The position numbers and the translations under genes were made by a program. The notes under the pieces are model-generated. The model made no database searches and was not told the DNA's origin. It saw only the letters and a program-made list of their open reading frames with translations. 64,000 nucleotides of DNA from Streptomyces blattellae (GTDB lineage Bacteria > Actinomycetota > Actinomycetes > Streptomycetales > Streptomycetaceae): the NCBI RefSeq assembly GCF_009709555.1, contig NZ_WJBG01000242.1:1-64000 (forward strand). The letters are read 5' to 3'. Below are positions 51,448 through 60,301 of this stretch, in pieces. Each line of letters begins with the position of its first letter. Position 1 is the stretch's first letter.

Positions 51448-52398
51448 TCAGCGCCCGCGTGCGTTCAATGAGGCCAAATAGGCGTTGTACGCCTCAAGTT
51501 CCTTGTCGCCGTCCCGGTCGGCCGCCCGGTCAGCGCGCCGCGCCTGCCGCTGCTCACTGCCGTACCACTGGAACAACAACGCGATCAGCACCAGCACCGA
51601 CGGGATCTCACTGAACGCCCAGGCGATCCCGCCGGCCGCGTTCTGGTCGGAGAGCGCGTCGATACCGAGCGAGGCCGGGGGGTTCTCGAACGTCTCGACC
51701 ATCGGCGTGGACGCCATCATCAACGCGATACCGAAGAAGGCGTGGAACGGCATGCCCGCGAACAGCTCCAGCATCCGCATCAGATAACCGGGCCGCTGCG
51801 GGCCCGGGTCGACCCCGATGATCGGCCAGAAGAAGACGACACCCACGGCGAGGAAGTGCACCATCATCGCGATGTGTCCCGCCCTGGACCCCATGAGGAA
51901 GTCGAAGAGCGGGGTGAAGTACAGCGCGTACAGGCTCGCGATGAACAGCGGAATGGTGAAGGCCGGGTGCGTGACGATCCGCATGTACCGGCTGTGCAGC
52001 AGCGCCAGCAGCAGCTCGCGCGGCCCCTTGCGCCCCTGGCCGGCGACGGGCAGCGCCCGCAGCGCGAGCGTGACCGGGGCGCCGAGCAGGATCAGGATCG
52101 GCGACAGCATGCTGATCACCATGTGCTGCACCATGTGCACGCTGAACATCACCATGCCGTAGTCGTTCAGCTTGGTGCACATCATGAGCGCGATGGTCAG
52201 CACACCGGCGACGTACGAGATCGTCCGTCCCACCGGCCAGCGGTCACCGCGCCGCCGCAGCCGCACGACGCCGTACCCGTACAGCGCGAGCCCCGCCAGA
52301 CAGGCGACGAGGAAGAACGGGTCGGCCGACCACTGAAGACCCCGCCCCAGCGTGAACGGCGGCAGATCCATGGTCATGCCGTGCCCGCTGTGATCCAT
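51448..52398 (-). CDS. cytochrome c oxidase assembly protein, CtaG/Caa3 type
   Basis: A 316-residue polytopic protein with about seven helices. An N-terminal Met/His segment (MDHSGHGMTMDLPPFTLGRGLQW) and the membrane motif VHMVQHMVISMLSPILILLGAPVTLALRALP are typical of the Caa3_CtaG family, which is linked to copper delivery to oxidase. HAFFGIALMM is another conserved helix. ATG 52398 has AGGAGCC upstream and starts the Met/His copper-type motif; the frame extends 31 codons further. Confidence 0.88.
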   Translation of the reverse strand: MDHSGHGMTMDLPPFTLGRGLQWSADPFFLVACLAGLALYGYGVVRLRRRGDRWPVGRTISYVAGVLTIALMMCTKLNDYGMVMFSVHMVQHMVISMLSPILILLGAPVTLALRALPVAGQGRKGPRELLLALLHSRYMRIVTHPAFTIPLFIASLYALYFTPLFDFLMGSRAGHIAMMVHFLAVGVVFFWPIIGVDPGPQRPGYLMRMLELFAGMPFHAFFGIALMMASTPMVETFENPPASLGIDALSDQNAAGGIAWAFSEIPSVLVLIALLFQWYGSEQRQARRADRAADRDGDKELEAYNAYLASLNARGR

Positions 52399-52521
52399 TC
52401 CGGCGGCTCCTGATGCGTGGGGGTTGTGCGCTTCTGTCCGCACCAGGGTATGACCGACCCCGGCCACACCCGTGACCGGGGTCAGTACCACACAACCCGT
52501 ACCCGGCAGATCAGGGGACCG

Positions 52522-53547
52522 TCAGAGCACGCACTCCGCCTCTTCGTACCGCTCCGCGGGAACCGTCTTCAGCGTCTGAACGGCCTCCGCCAACGACACC
52601 ATCACGATGTCGGTGCCACGAAGCGCCGTCATCTTCCCGAACTCCCCGCGGTGCACGGCCTCCACCGCATGCCACCCGAACCGCGTGGCGAGAACACGGT
52701 CGTAGGCGGTCGGCGTACCACCGCGCTGCACATGGCCCAGAATCACCGGCCGGGCTTCCTTCCCCAGCCGCTCCTCCAGCTCGATGGACAGCTGGCGGGC
52801 GATCCCGGCGAAGCGCTCATGGCCGTAGATGTCCTTGCCGCCCTCGTCGAAGGCCATGGAGCCCGGCTTCGGCTTGGCCCCCTCCGCCGCCACGACGATC
52901 GCGAACCGCTTCCCCGCCTCGAACCGCTCCCCGACGACCGCGGCCAACTCCTCGATGTCGAAGGGCCGCTCCGGTACGACGATGGCGTGGGCGCCGGCCG
53001 CCATGCCGGAGTGGAGTGCGATCCAGCCGGTGTGGCGGCCCATGACCTCGACCACGAGGACCCGCTGGTGGGACTCGGCGGTGGTCTTGAGCCGGTCGAG
53101 GGCCTCGGTGGCGACACCCACGGCCGTGTCGAAGCCGAAGGTGACGTCCGTGACCGCGATGTCGTTGTCGATGGTCTTGGGCACGCCCACGACGGGCAGG
53201 CCGCTGTCCGACATCAGCCGGGCGGCCTTCAGCGTGCCCTCGCCGCCGATCGGGATGATCGCGTCGAGGCCGAGTTCCTCGACATGGCCCTTCGCCCGCT
53301 CGACCCCGTCCCGCAGATGGGACGGCTGGACGCGGGAGGAACCGAGGATCGTGCCGCCGCGAGCGAGGATGCCGCTCACCGCGTCGAGGTCGAGCTTGAG
53401 GTAGTCGCACTCCAGGAGGCCCTTCCAGCCGTCCCGGAAACCGATGACCTCGTCGCCGTGGTCGGCGACGGCGCGGTGTACGACGGACCGGATGACGGCG
53501 TTCAGGCCGGGGCAGTCGCCGCCGGACGTGAGGACACCAATGCGCAT
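52522..53547 (-). CDS. pfkA: 6-phosphofructokinase
   Basis: A 341-residue PFK of the mixed-substrate group III. It starts MRIGVLTSGGDCPGLNAVIR; GGEGT at 101-105 has Gly104, the marker of ATP use, while PKTIDND at 123-129 has Lys124, the residue typical of PPi-dependent enzymes. Further motifs are MGRHTGWIALHSGMA and GHVQRGG. I recall the S. coelicolor ATP-PFK combining the same residues. ATG 53547 gives the canonical start. Monocistronic by layout. Confidence 0.95.
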   Translation of the reverse strand: MRIGVLTSGGDCPGLNAVIRSVVHRAVADHGDEVIGFRDGWKGLLECDYLKLDLDAVSGILARGGTILGSSRVQPSHLRDGVERAKGHVEELGLDAIIPIGGEGTLKAARLMSDSGLPVVGVPKTIDNDIAVTDVTFGFDTAVGVATEALDRLKTTAESHQRVLVVEVMGRHTGWIALHSGMAAGAHAIVVPERPFDIEELAAVVGERFEAGKRFAIVVAAEGAKPKPGSMAFDEGGKDIYGHERFAGIARQLSIELEERLGKEARPVILGHVQRGGTPTAYDRVLATRFGWHAVEAVHRGEFGKMTALRGTDIVMVSLAEAVQTLKTVPAERYEEAECVL

Positions 53548-53738
53548 CGCCCGAAATACCTTCTCAACGTGGGCCGGGGACCGGACCACGTTGTCCGGCT
53601 CGATCCCCGCCACCCTAGCGGCAGTAGGGGGCGGGACCGAACCGTGCGTCCGCCTGCTGGACGACCCCGCTCACCTGTGCGGACACCTCGTCAGACGGGC
53701 TGGTGAAGCCTGGCCGGCGCCCAGGTGCACAAGGCGGT

Positions 53739-54467
53739 TCAGGCAGGCTGCTGCGCCGCCGCGATGCGCTCGCTCCGCAGCGCCTCGTACCACCGGTCGT
53801 CGGTCGGCGGCAGCGCGTTCACGTCGAGTGCCAGCTTCAGCAGCAGGTCGGCGATGAGCGGGTTCCGGGCCAGCACCGGGCCGTGCATGTACGTACCGAA
53901 CACCGTGTCGTTGTACGCGCCCTCGGTGCCGTCTCCGGTGCCGTTGCCCTTGCCGAGCTTCACCTGGGCGAGGGGGCGCGCGGTGGGGCCGAGATGAGTG
54001 ACGCCCTGGTGGTTCTCGAAGCCGGTCAGCTGCGGCAGGCCCAGGCGCGGGTCGATGTCCGCGAGCACGTCGCCGACGCACCGCTCGCCCTCGCCCCGTA
54101 CCGAGACCACGTCGAGCAGCCCGAGACCGGGCTCGCGCTGGCCCAGGTCGTTGATGAACTCGTGGCCGAGGATCTGGTAGCCCGCGCACACCGAGAACAC
54201 GATCGCGCCGTTGCCGACGGCGCGGTGCAGCCCGCCGTCCCGGCGCAGGCGTTCGGCCGCGAGCCGCTGGGGCCGGTCCTCGCCGCCGCCGATCAGGTAG
54301 ATGTCGCCGGATGTCGGGATCGGCTGGTCGCTGCGGACGTCCAGGCGGGCCACGTCGAGGCCGCGCTGCCGGGCCCGGCGCTCCACCACCAGGGCGTTGC
54401 CCTGGTCGCCGTACGTGCTGAGCAGGTCGGGATAGATCCAGACGACCCGCAGGCTGTTGTCGCTCAC
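53739..54467 (-). CDS. gatD: lipid II isoglutaminyl synthase, glutaminase subunit GatD
   Basis: A 242-residue class I glutamine amidotransferase. The nucleophile is Cys94 in VFSVCAGYQILG; YGDQGNALVVERRARQRG near the start, GFENHQGVTHLG and the His in FGTYMHGPVLARNP complete the family pattern. It supplies ammonia to MurT for amidating the D-Glu of peptidoglycan stem peptides on lipid II. It starts 16 bp after murT on the same strand. Confidence 0.93.
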   Translation of the reverse strand: MSDNSLRVVWIYPDLLSTYGDQGNALVVERRARQRGLDVARLDVRSDQPIPTSGDIYLIGGGEDRPQRLAAERLRRDGGLHRAVGNGAIVFSVCAGYQILGHEFINDLGQREPGLGLLDVVSVRGEGERCVGDVLADIDPRLGLPQLTGFENHQGVTHLGPTARPLAQVKLGKGNGTGDGTEGAYNDTVFGTYMHGPVLARNPLIADLLLKLALDVNALPPTDDRWYEALRSERIAAAQQPA

Positions 54468-54483
54468 AAAAGTCCCCTGTGTG

Positions 54484-55722
54484 TCAGTTGCCGACGCGGC
54501 GGCGCAGGTCCTGGAAGGCGGTGTAGTTGGCGATGACCTCGATCCGGCCGGGCGGGCTCATCTGCACGGCCTGGTCGAGGTTCTCGCAGACCTGGAAGTG
54601 CTGGTTCGCGACTTCCAGGCGCACCGCGAGGTCCAGCTTGCGGTCGCCGATGACGCAGATCGGGTGCCCGGTCAGCCGCGTGTAGTCGACGTCCCACAGC
54701 CAGGAGGTGTCGGTGCCGTCGGCGCCGCGCGCGTTCACGGACAGGATCACCGGGGTGGGCGGCGGGTCGATGAGGGAGAAGGTCTCCAGCCAGCCGGCCG
54801 GGTTCTTCGCCAGCAGCAGCCGCAGGTCACGCTGCTGGAACTGCACCACGTCATAGCGCCCGGCCACGGCCTGCACCTGGTACATGCGCTCCAGCGCGAC
54901 CTGCGGCGGCACCCCGAACACGGCGGCGACGGCGGCCGAGGAGGCGGCGTTGGCCTTGTTGGCACGGCCGGGCAGCTGGAGGTGGATGGGCCAGGCCGAA
55001 CCGTGCGGGTCGAGGACGTGGTCCCCGTTGAGCGCCCAGCTCGGCGTGGGCCGCCGGAAACCGCACTCACCGCAGAACCAGTCGTCGCCCGGCCGCTGCA
55101 TCACGCCACCGCAGGACGGGCAGGACCAGGCGTCGTCCTTCCACATCTGCCCGGCGGCGACCCAGATCACGTTGGGGGAGGAGGACGCGGCCCACACCAC
55201 CAGCGGGTCGTCGGCGTTGGCGACGACCACAGCCTTGGAGCCCGCGAGCCCCTCCCGCCAGTTCTCGGCGAGCATCCGGGTCTCGGCGGCGCGGTCGAGC
55301 TGGTCGCGGGAGAGGTTCAGCAGGGCGATGCACTTCGGGTCGGTGTCCCGGGCGACGCCCGCGAGGTACTTCTCGTCGACCTCGATGACGCCGTAGCGGG
55401 CGTCCGAGGCACCGGCCAGCGCGGAGGTGATGCCGGCGGGCATGTTGGCGCCGAGCGCGTTGGAGACGACCGGGCCCGCGGCACGGAGCGCCTCCGCGAT
55501 GAGCCGGGTGGTCGTGGTCTTGCCGTTGGTCGCCGACACCAGGATCACGTCCAGGTTCTGCGCGAGCCGCGCGAGGAGGTCGGGGTCGAGCTTGAGCGCC
55601 ACCCGGCCACCGATCACCGAACCGCTCCCGCGACCCGCGGCACGCGATGCGGCCGCGACCGCCTTGCCCGCGGTCACGGCCAGCTTGGCCCGCGGCGTGA
55701 GCGGGTCCGAGTTGCCTGCCAT
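54484..55722 (-). CDS. murT: lipid II isoglutaminyl synthase, Mur-ligase-like subunit MurT
   Basis: A 412-residue Mur-ligase-type ATPase. The P-loop is VSATNGKTTTTRLIAEALR at about 62-80; a zinc ribbon of two CxxC pairs (CPSCGG and CGECG) is inserted in the middle domain as in known MurT proteins; the C-terminal DUF1727 region contains SVNARGADGTDTSWLWDVDY. It activates D-Glu of lipid II for amidation by ammonia from GatD. First gene of murT-gatD. Confidence 0.94.
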   Translation of the reverse strand: MAGNSDPLTPRAKLAVTAGKAVAAASRAAGRGSGSVIGGRVALKLDPDLLARLAQNLDVILVSATNGKTTTTRLIAEALRAAGPVVSNALGANMPAGITSALAGASDARYGVIEVDEKYLAGVARDTDPKCIALLNLSRDQLDRAAETRMLAENWREGLAGSKAVVVANADDPLVVWAASSSPNVIWVAAGQMWKDDAWSCPSCGGVMQRPGDDWFCGECGFRRPTPSWALNGDHVLDPHGSAWPIHLQLPGRANKANAASSAAVAAVFGVPPQVALERMYQVQAVAGRYDVVQFQQRDLRLLLAKNPAGWLETFSLIDPPPTPVILSVNARGADGTDTSWLWDVDYTRLTGHPICVIGDRKLDLAVRLEVANQHFQVCENLDQAVQMSPPGRIEVIANYTAFQDLRRRVGN

Positions 55723-55833
55723 CAGTTCTCGATCCTCCTTGCGTACGCGCCGCGCCTCTGCCTGACGGCAACGTGGTGGTGGTCAGCCTATCGAGATCCA
55801 TTCGCACTCCCGAATCGCCGTACCCTTGCGGCC

Positions 55834-56373
55834 ATGCGAAACGGCTCCATTCCGGGCGCGCGCGGGCGCGTCCGGCACCTCACCCTGCTCGGTGCGCCGC
55901 TGCTGCGTGAACCATGCCGTGAGGTCACCGACTTCGGTCCGGCCCTCGCGGCACTCGTCGAGGACCTGTTCGCGACGATGTACGCGGCGCAGGGCGTCGG
56001 CCTGGCAGCGAATCAGATCGGTGAGCTGGTACGGGTGTTCGTCTACGACTGCCCGGACGACGAGGACGTACGCCACCTCGGCCATGTGGTGAACCCCCGT
56101 CTGGCCGAGGCCGGCGGAGTCGTGGTCCGCGGCCCGGAGGGCTGTCTGTCCCTGCCGGGCCTGGAGGCGGGGACGGAGCGGTACGACCATGCGGTGGTCG
56201 AGGGTTTCACAATGACGGGGGAGTCGGTGACCGTGGAGGGGACGGGCTTCTTCGCCCGTTGCCTGCAGCACGAGTGCGACCACTTGGAGGGCCGGGTATA
56301 CGCCGACCACCTCACGGGGTGGCGGAGGCGGAGGCTGCTGCGGCAAGCCGCGCAAGCGCCGTGGGGGCGATGA
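55834..56373 (+). CDS. def: peptide deformylase
   Basis: A 179-residue metal deformylase removing the formyl group from nascent proteins. Motif 1 GVGLAANQIG, motif 2 EGCLSLPG (metal Cys) and motif 3 QHECDHLEG (metal His pair and catalytic Glu) are intact. ATG 55834 has TACCCT 7 bp upstream and no ribosome site, so it may be leaderless. Divergent from murT with a 111-bp gap. Streptomyces have several def copies, so it may be secondary. Confidence 0.93.
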   Translation: MRNGSIPGARGRVRHLTLLGAPLLREPCREVTDFGPALAALVEDLFATMYAAQGVGLAANQIGELVRVFVYDCPDDEDVRHLGHVVNPRLAEAGGVVVRGPEGCLSLPGLEAGTERYDHAVVEGFTMTGESVTVEGTGFFARCLQHECDHLEGRVYADHLTGWRRRRLLRQAAQAPWGR

Positions 56374-56378
56374 GGATC

Positions 56379-56458
56379 GCGCGTCTGCGGGACGTCTGGG
56401 CTGGTCGCGCCCGCGCGGCGGAGCCGCTGTCGGCACAGCCCCGCGCCCCCAGGGCGTT
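56379..56458. repeat. dispersed intergenic repeat
   Basis: GCGCGTCTGCGGG, then GGGCTGGTCGCGCCCGCGC, GGCGGAGCCGC and CAGCCCCGCGCCCCCAGGGCG. The first half matches 58489-58536, the second half matches 4556-4616. It separates the convergent def and tetR genes and probably acts as a terminator. Confidence 0.65.
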
Positions 56459-57100
56459 TCAGAACCCCGGTCCCCCCATCTTGTCCCCCGCCGCAGCCAG
56501 CCGGCCCCACAGCAGGTCGGCCAGACTCCGGACCAACTCAGCCCGAGTACACGGCCGTTCCCCCAGCCACCAGTCCCCGGCAGCGTGCATCATCCCGACG
56601 ATCCCGTGCCCCCACACCCGAGCCAGCTGCTGGCTCCCCGGACCGAGATCCAGCCGGTCCTCGATGACCTGGGCCAGCTCCTCGCCCATCCGCCGCAGCA
56701 GCGGAATCGAATGCATGCCGACATCGAACCCCCGGTCACTCGCCGACCCCTCGGACGGATGCATCAGGAACCGATACACCTGAGGACGTGCCTCGATCGC
56801 CGCGAGATACGTGTCGAGCGTGACCTCGACCCGCTCCCGCCGCTCCGCCGGGGCGTCCAGCGCGGCCCGCAGGGAATTCAGCAGCGCGTCGGTGTGCCGC
56901 TTGGCCAGGGCTGCGTAAAGACCGCCCTTGTCACCGAAGTGCCGGTAGAGGATCGGCTTGGTGATGCCCGCCTCCGCCGCGATCGCGTTCATCGAGGCCT
57001 GCGGGCCGTCGCGCAGCACCACTCTGTCCGCGGCCTCCAGCAGTTCGCGGCGCCGGCGGTCGGCGGAGCGCTGCTGATCGGTCGGCTGTGTGGTGTCCAT
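56459..57100 (-). CDS. TetR-family regulator, divergent from acyl-CoA dehydrogenase
   Basis: A 213-residue TetR protein with helix-turn-helix at about residues 15-65 (RRRELLEAADRVVLRDGPQASMNAIAAEAGITKPILYRHFGDKGGLYAAL). The C-terminal domain contains RPQVYRFLMHPSEGS and GHGIVGMMHAAGDWWLGE, resembling fatty-acid-responsive actinobacterial regulators (by eye). The adjacent acyl-CoA dehydrogenase gene and the palindrome at 57211-57232 suggest it represses fatty-acid degradation. GGGAGACC precedes the ATG. Confidence 0.9.
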   Translation of the reverse strand: MDTTQPTDQQRSADRRRRELLEAADRVVLRDGPQASMNAIAAEAGITKPILYRHFGDKGGLYAALAKRHTDALLNSLRAALDAPAERRERVEVTLDTYLAAIEARPQVYRFLMHPSEGSASDRGFDVGMHSIPLLRRMGEELAQVIEDRLDLGPGSQQLARVWGHGIVGMMHAAGDWWLGERPCTRAELVRSLADLLWGRLAAAGDKMGGPGF

Positions 57101-57210
57101 GTGGTCTCCCCCTGCTCAGTCGGTGACGCCTGCGCAAAGTAACACTCATTACGCTCCTGACATCGAACTGGCTGCCGGGCGGCCGTCAGGAGTTGACTTT
57201 CCCTACCCGT

Positions 57211-57232
57211 CGGTAACAGACTGCTGTTACCG
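57211..57232. promoter_or_regulatory. 22-bp palindromic operator upstream of acyl-CoA dehydrogenase
   Basis: Perfect inverted repeat CGGTAACAG-ACTG-CTGTTACCG, 36 bp before the acyl-CoA dehydrogenase ATG. Related half-sites AAGTAAC occur at 57136-57142 (AAGTAACACTCATTACG region) and 57234-57240. Most likely bound by the divergent TetR protein, controlling both genes. Confidence 0.75.
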
Positions 57233-57268
57233 CAAGTAACATGATAGTGCGCCACTGCTGGAGGGGAC

Positions 57269-58486
57269 ATGGCCGAGTTCACCATGGAGCTCAACGACGA
57301 ACAGAAGGAGGTCAGGGACTGGCTGCACGGCTTCGCCGCCGACGTCATCCGTCCCGCGGCCGCCGAATGGGACGAGCGTGAGGAAACTCCCTGGCCGGTC
57401 ATCCAGGAGGCCGCCAAGGTCGGCATCTACTCCCTGGACTTCTACGCCCAGCAGTACTTCGACCCCACCGGCCTCGGCATCCCCATGGCCATGGAGGAGC
57501 TGTTCTGGGGCGACGCGGGCATAGCCCTTTCCATCGTCGGCACGGGACTCGCCGCCGTCGGCGTCCTCGCCAACGGCACCGAGGAGCAGATCGGCACCTG
57601 GATCCCCCAGATGTACGGCGATGCCAGCGACGTCAAGGTCGCGGCGTTCTGCTCCTCCGAGCCCGACGCCGGCTCCGATGTGGCCTCCATGCGGACGCGT
57701 GCGGTGTACGACGAAGCCAAGGACGAGTGGGTGATCAACGGCACAAAGACCTGGGCGACCAACGGGGGCATCGCGGGCGTCCACGTCGTCGTCGCGGTCG
57801 TCGACCCGGACCTCGGCTCCAAGGGCCACGCGTCCTTCATCGTTCCGCCGAACACGCCGGGCCTGTCCCAGGGGCAGAAGTTCAAGAAGCACGGCATCCG
57901 CGCCTCGCACACCGCCGAGGTCGTCCTGGACAATGTGCGGGTCCCCGGTTCCTGCCTGCTCGGCGGCAAGGAGAAGCTGGACGAGCGCCTCGCCCGTGCG
58001 AAGGCATCCGGCAGGGAGCGCTTGAAGAACGCGGCGATGGCGACGTTCGAAGCTTCACGTCCGGCCGTCGCGGCGATGGCGGTGGGTACCGCCCGGGCGG
58101 CGTACGAGGTGGCGCTGGACTACGCCACGACGCGTGAGCAGTTCGGGCGCCCGATCATCGACAACCAGGGCGTGGCGTTCCAGCTGGCGGACATGCGCAC
58201 GTCCATCGACGCGGCCCGTCTGCTGGTCTGGCGGGCGTCCTGGATGGCGGTCAACGGCAAGCCGTTCACCGCGGCCGAGGGCTCGATGTCCAAGCTCTTC
58301 GCGAGCGAGACGGCCAAGAAGGTCACCGCTCAGGCGATCCAGATCCTGGGCGGCAACGGCTACACCAGGGAGTACCCGGTGGAGCGCATGCACCGGGACG
58401 CGGCGATCTACACGATCTTCGAGGGGACCAGCGAGATCCAGCGCCTGGTGATTGCCCGGACGATCTCAGGGATGTCCATTCGGTAG
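57269..58486 (+). CDS. acyl-CoA dehydrogenase
   Basis: A 405-residue FAD-dependent dehydrogenase introducing the first double bond in beta-oxidation. Features: AAFCSSEPDAGSDVASMRTRA (FAD/substrate motif), YATTREQFGRPIIDNQGVAFQLADM, ILGGNGYTREYPVERMHRDA and catalytic Glu in IFEGTSEIQRLVIAR. Chain-length preference cannot be read. GGAGGGG lies 6 nt before the ATG. Regulated by the divergent TetR through the 57211-57232 palindrome (inference). Confidence 0.95.
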   Translation: MAEFTMELNDEQKEVRDWLHGFAADVIRPAAAEWDEREETPWPVIQEAAKVGIYSLDFYAQQYFDPTGLGIPMAMEELFWGDAGIALSIVGTGLAAVGVLANGTEEQIGTWIPQMYGDASDVKVAAFCSSEPDAGSDVASMRTRAVYDEAKDEWVINGTKTWATNGGIAGVHVVVAVVDPDLGSKGHASFIVPPNTPGLSQGQKFKKHGIRASHTAEVVLDNVRVPGSCLLGGKEKLDERLARAKASGRERLKNAAMATFEASRPAVAAMAVGTARAAYEVALDYATTREQFGRPIIDNQGVAFQLADMRTSIDAARLLVWRASWMAVNGKPFTAAEGSMSKLFASETAKKVTAQAIQILGGNGYTREYPVERMHRDAAIYTIFEGTSEIQRLVIARTISGMSIR

Positions 58487-58488
58487 GT

Positions 58489-58536
58489 GCGCGGCTGCGG
58501 GTCGTGGGGGCTGGTCGCGCAGTTCCCCGCGCCCCT
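58489..58536. repeat. dispersed intergenic repeat, short form
   Basis: GCGCGGCTGCGGG followed by GGGGCTGGTCGCGC and TTCCCCGCGCCCC. The same family as 56379-56458 with the central part missing. Lies between the convergent acyl-CoA dehydrogenase and cupin genes. Confidence 0.65.
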
Positions 58537-58543
58537 GAGGAGC

Positions 58544-59065
58544 TCACCTGTGCCGGAGTGGTGTGAGCTGCTGGATGTCGTACCTGGCCCGCAACTCCGC
58601 GATCGCCGCATGGTCCGGTGGACCCCCGTTCCCCAGGATCTCCAGCAGTTCCTCGAAGTACCGCTCGTGATCCGGCGGCGGGGACGCCTGGAAGAACATC
58701 TTGGCCTGGGCGTCCGTCGGGTTGGCGAAGGCGTGCGGGCACCCCGGTGGTACGACGATGACCGTGCCCGGCGTCGCACGTACCACCCTGTTTCCCGAAC
58801 TCGACTCCCACCTCTGCCAGTTGTCGGGGGTGCGGATGCGCGGCTCGAAGGCGAGTACGTCCAGCTCGCCTTCGAGGACGTAGAACAACTCCTCGCTGCG
58901 CGTGTGCACATGGGCGCCGACGTCGAAGCCCGGCGGGACCAGCACCTCGAAGGTGGAGGCCATCCGGGAGTGCGTGCCGGTCACCTTGAAGGTCACATGC
59001 TGGGCGGGTGTCCGCACGACCCGGCCGTGGCCCGGTGGTACGAGGAGCCCCTCCGTCGCCGTCAT
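58544..59065 (-). CDS. cupin-domain protein of the rppA cluster
   Basis: A 173-residue single-domain cupin. Motif 1 is FDVGAHVHTRSEELFYVLEGELDV (metal ligands His, His, Glu) and motif 2 PGTVIVVPPGCPHAFANPT (His). It may be a quinone-forming monooxygenase or dioxygenase acting on tetrahydroxynaphthalene, as cupins beside rppA do in some Streptomyces (family knowledge). It starts 7 bp after the P450 stop, as third gene of rppA-P450-cupin. Confidence 0.88.
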   Translation of the reverse strand: MTATEGLLVPPGHGRVVRTPAQHVTFKVTGTHSRMASTFEVLVPPGFDVGAHVHTRSEELFYVLEGELDVLAFEPRIRTPDNWQRWESSSGNRVVRATPGTVIVVPPGCPHAFANPTDAQAKMFFQASPPPDHERYFEELLEILGNGGPPDHAAIAELRARYDIQQLTPLRHR

Positions 59066-59072
59066 CGGCGTC

Positions 59073-60287
59073 TCACCACGTCACGGGCAGGGCCTCGGGC
59101 CCGCGGATCAGCGCACCCTTCCTGAAGGGCACTTCCCGGGGCGGCACGGCGAGCTTCAGGCCCGGCACGCGGTCGAGGAGCGCGTCGACCAGGAGCTGGG
59201 ACTCCAGCCGGGCCAGCATGCCGCCGGGGCAGTAGTGCGGGCCGAAGCCGAAGGAGACGTGGGGGTTGGGGTTGCGGGAGAAGTCGATCATCTCCGGCTG
59301 CGGGAAGACGTCCGGATCGCGGTTGGCGGCGAGATACGACACATAGATCGCGTCGCCCGCCCGGATCCGTACGCCCTTGATGCCGACGTCCTCCGTCGCG
59401 ATCCGGGACAGCCCGACGGCGTTGCGGTGCGGGATGTACCGCAGCAGCTCGTCGATGGCCTGGGGACGGATCTCCGGCTCGGCGCGCAGCCGTGCCGCGA
59501 GGTCGGGGCGGGTCAGCAGGATGTAGAACATCTGCCCGCTGTTGTTGGTGACCGCCTCGCCGCCGATCTGCAACAGGACCGCGAGTCCGACGGCCTCCTC
59601 CAGCGTCACCTCGCCCTTGCCGACGGCCGCGCCGAGCAGTGACGCGACGTCCTCGCCGGTACTGCCCTCCCGCATGCCGATGAGGTCGGCGAAGTACGCG
59701 CCCATCTCGTTCTTGGCCTTCTCGCTGACGTCGGCGCCGTGCGAGGAGGACAGGATGAGCTGCGTCCAGGTGTGCATGCCGTGCCGGTCGGCGGCCGGGA
59801 CGCCCATCAGCTCGCAGATCACCGCGATGGGGAAGGGGCTGAGGACCGTCGCGGTGAGGTCGGCGGGCGGGCCGTCCTGGAGGAGTTCGTCGACCAGCTC
59901 GTCCAGCATGCGGCGCGACTTCTCCCGCACCCGCTCCACGCCCTTCGCGGTGAACGCGGCGGCCACCGCGCGGCGCAGCCGGGTGTGGTCCGGCGGGTCG
60001 AGGAAGCCGACGGCGCCGCGGGCCGGGACGAAGTGCGGGGCGAGCCGGGTGACCTGCCGGTCCATCACGGCCTCGCGGCTGAACCGGGGGTCGTTGGTCA
60101 CCATGCGTACGTCGTCGTAGCGGGTGACCAGCCAGGCCCAGCCCTCGCCGTTGGGCAGCTGGATCCGGGTGACCGGGCCCTCGTCCATCAGCTGGCCGAG
60201 GACCGGGTCGAAGTCCACGCCCGACAGGTCGAGCGCCGGCCAGTGCCGGACGGGGGGAAGGGTTTCGGTGATCGTCTCTTCGGTCAT
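59073..60287 (-). CDS. cytochrome P450, CYP158A2-like flaviolin-coupling enzyme
   Basis: A 404-residue P450. Heme Cys353 in FGFGPHYCPGG, K-helix Glu280-Leu-Leu-Arg283, and the I-helix reads IGGEAVTNNSGQ, lacking the usual AGxxT acid-alcohol pair, as reported for CYP158A2. The overall sequence closely resembles CYP158A2 (SCO1207) as I remember it, which couples flaviolin into dimers and trimers of a pigment. ATG 60287 lies 14 bp after rppA; the ORF is open upstream only as a shadow of rppA. Confidence 0.93.
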   Translation of the reverse strand: MTEETITETLPPVRHWPALDLSGVDFDPVLGQLMDEGPVTRIQLPNGEGWAWLVTRYDDVRMVTNDPRFSREAVMDRQVTRLAPHFVPARGAVGFLDPPDHTRLRRAVAAAFTAKGVERVREKSRRMLDELVDELLQDGPPADLTATVLSPFPIAVICELMGVPAADRHGMHTWTQLILSSSHGADVSEKAKNEMGAYFADLIGMREGSTGEDVASLLGAAVGKGEVTLEEAVGLAVLLQIGGEAVTNNSGQMFYILLTRPDLAARLRAEPEIRPQAIDELLRYIPHRNAVGLSRIATEDVGIKGVRIRAGDAIYVSYLAANRDPDVFPQPEMIDFSRNPNPHVSFGFGPHYCPGGMLARLESQLLVDALLDRVPGLKLAVPPREVPFRKGALIRGPEALPVTW

Positions 60288-60301
60288 CTCACGTCGTCTC
60301 G

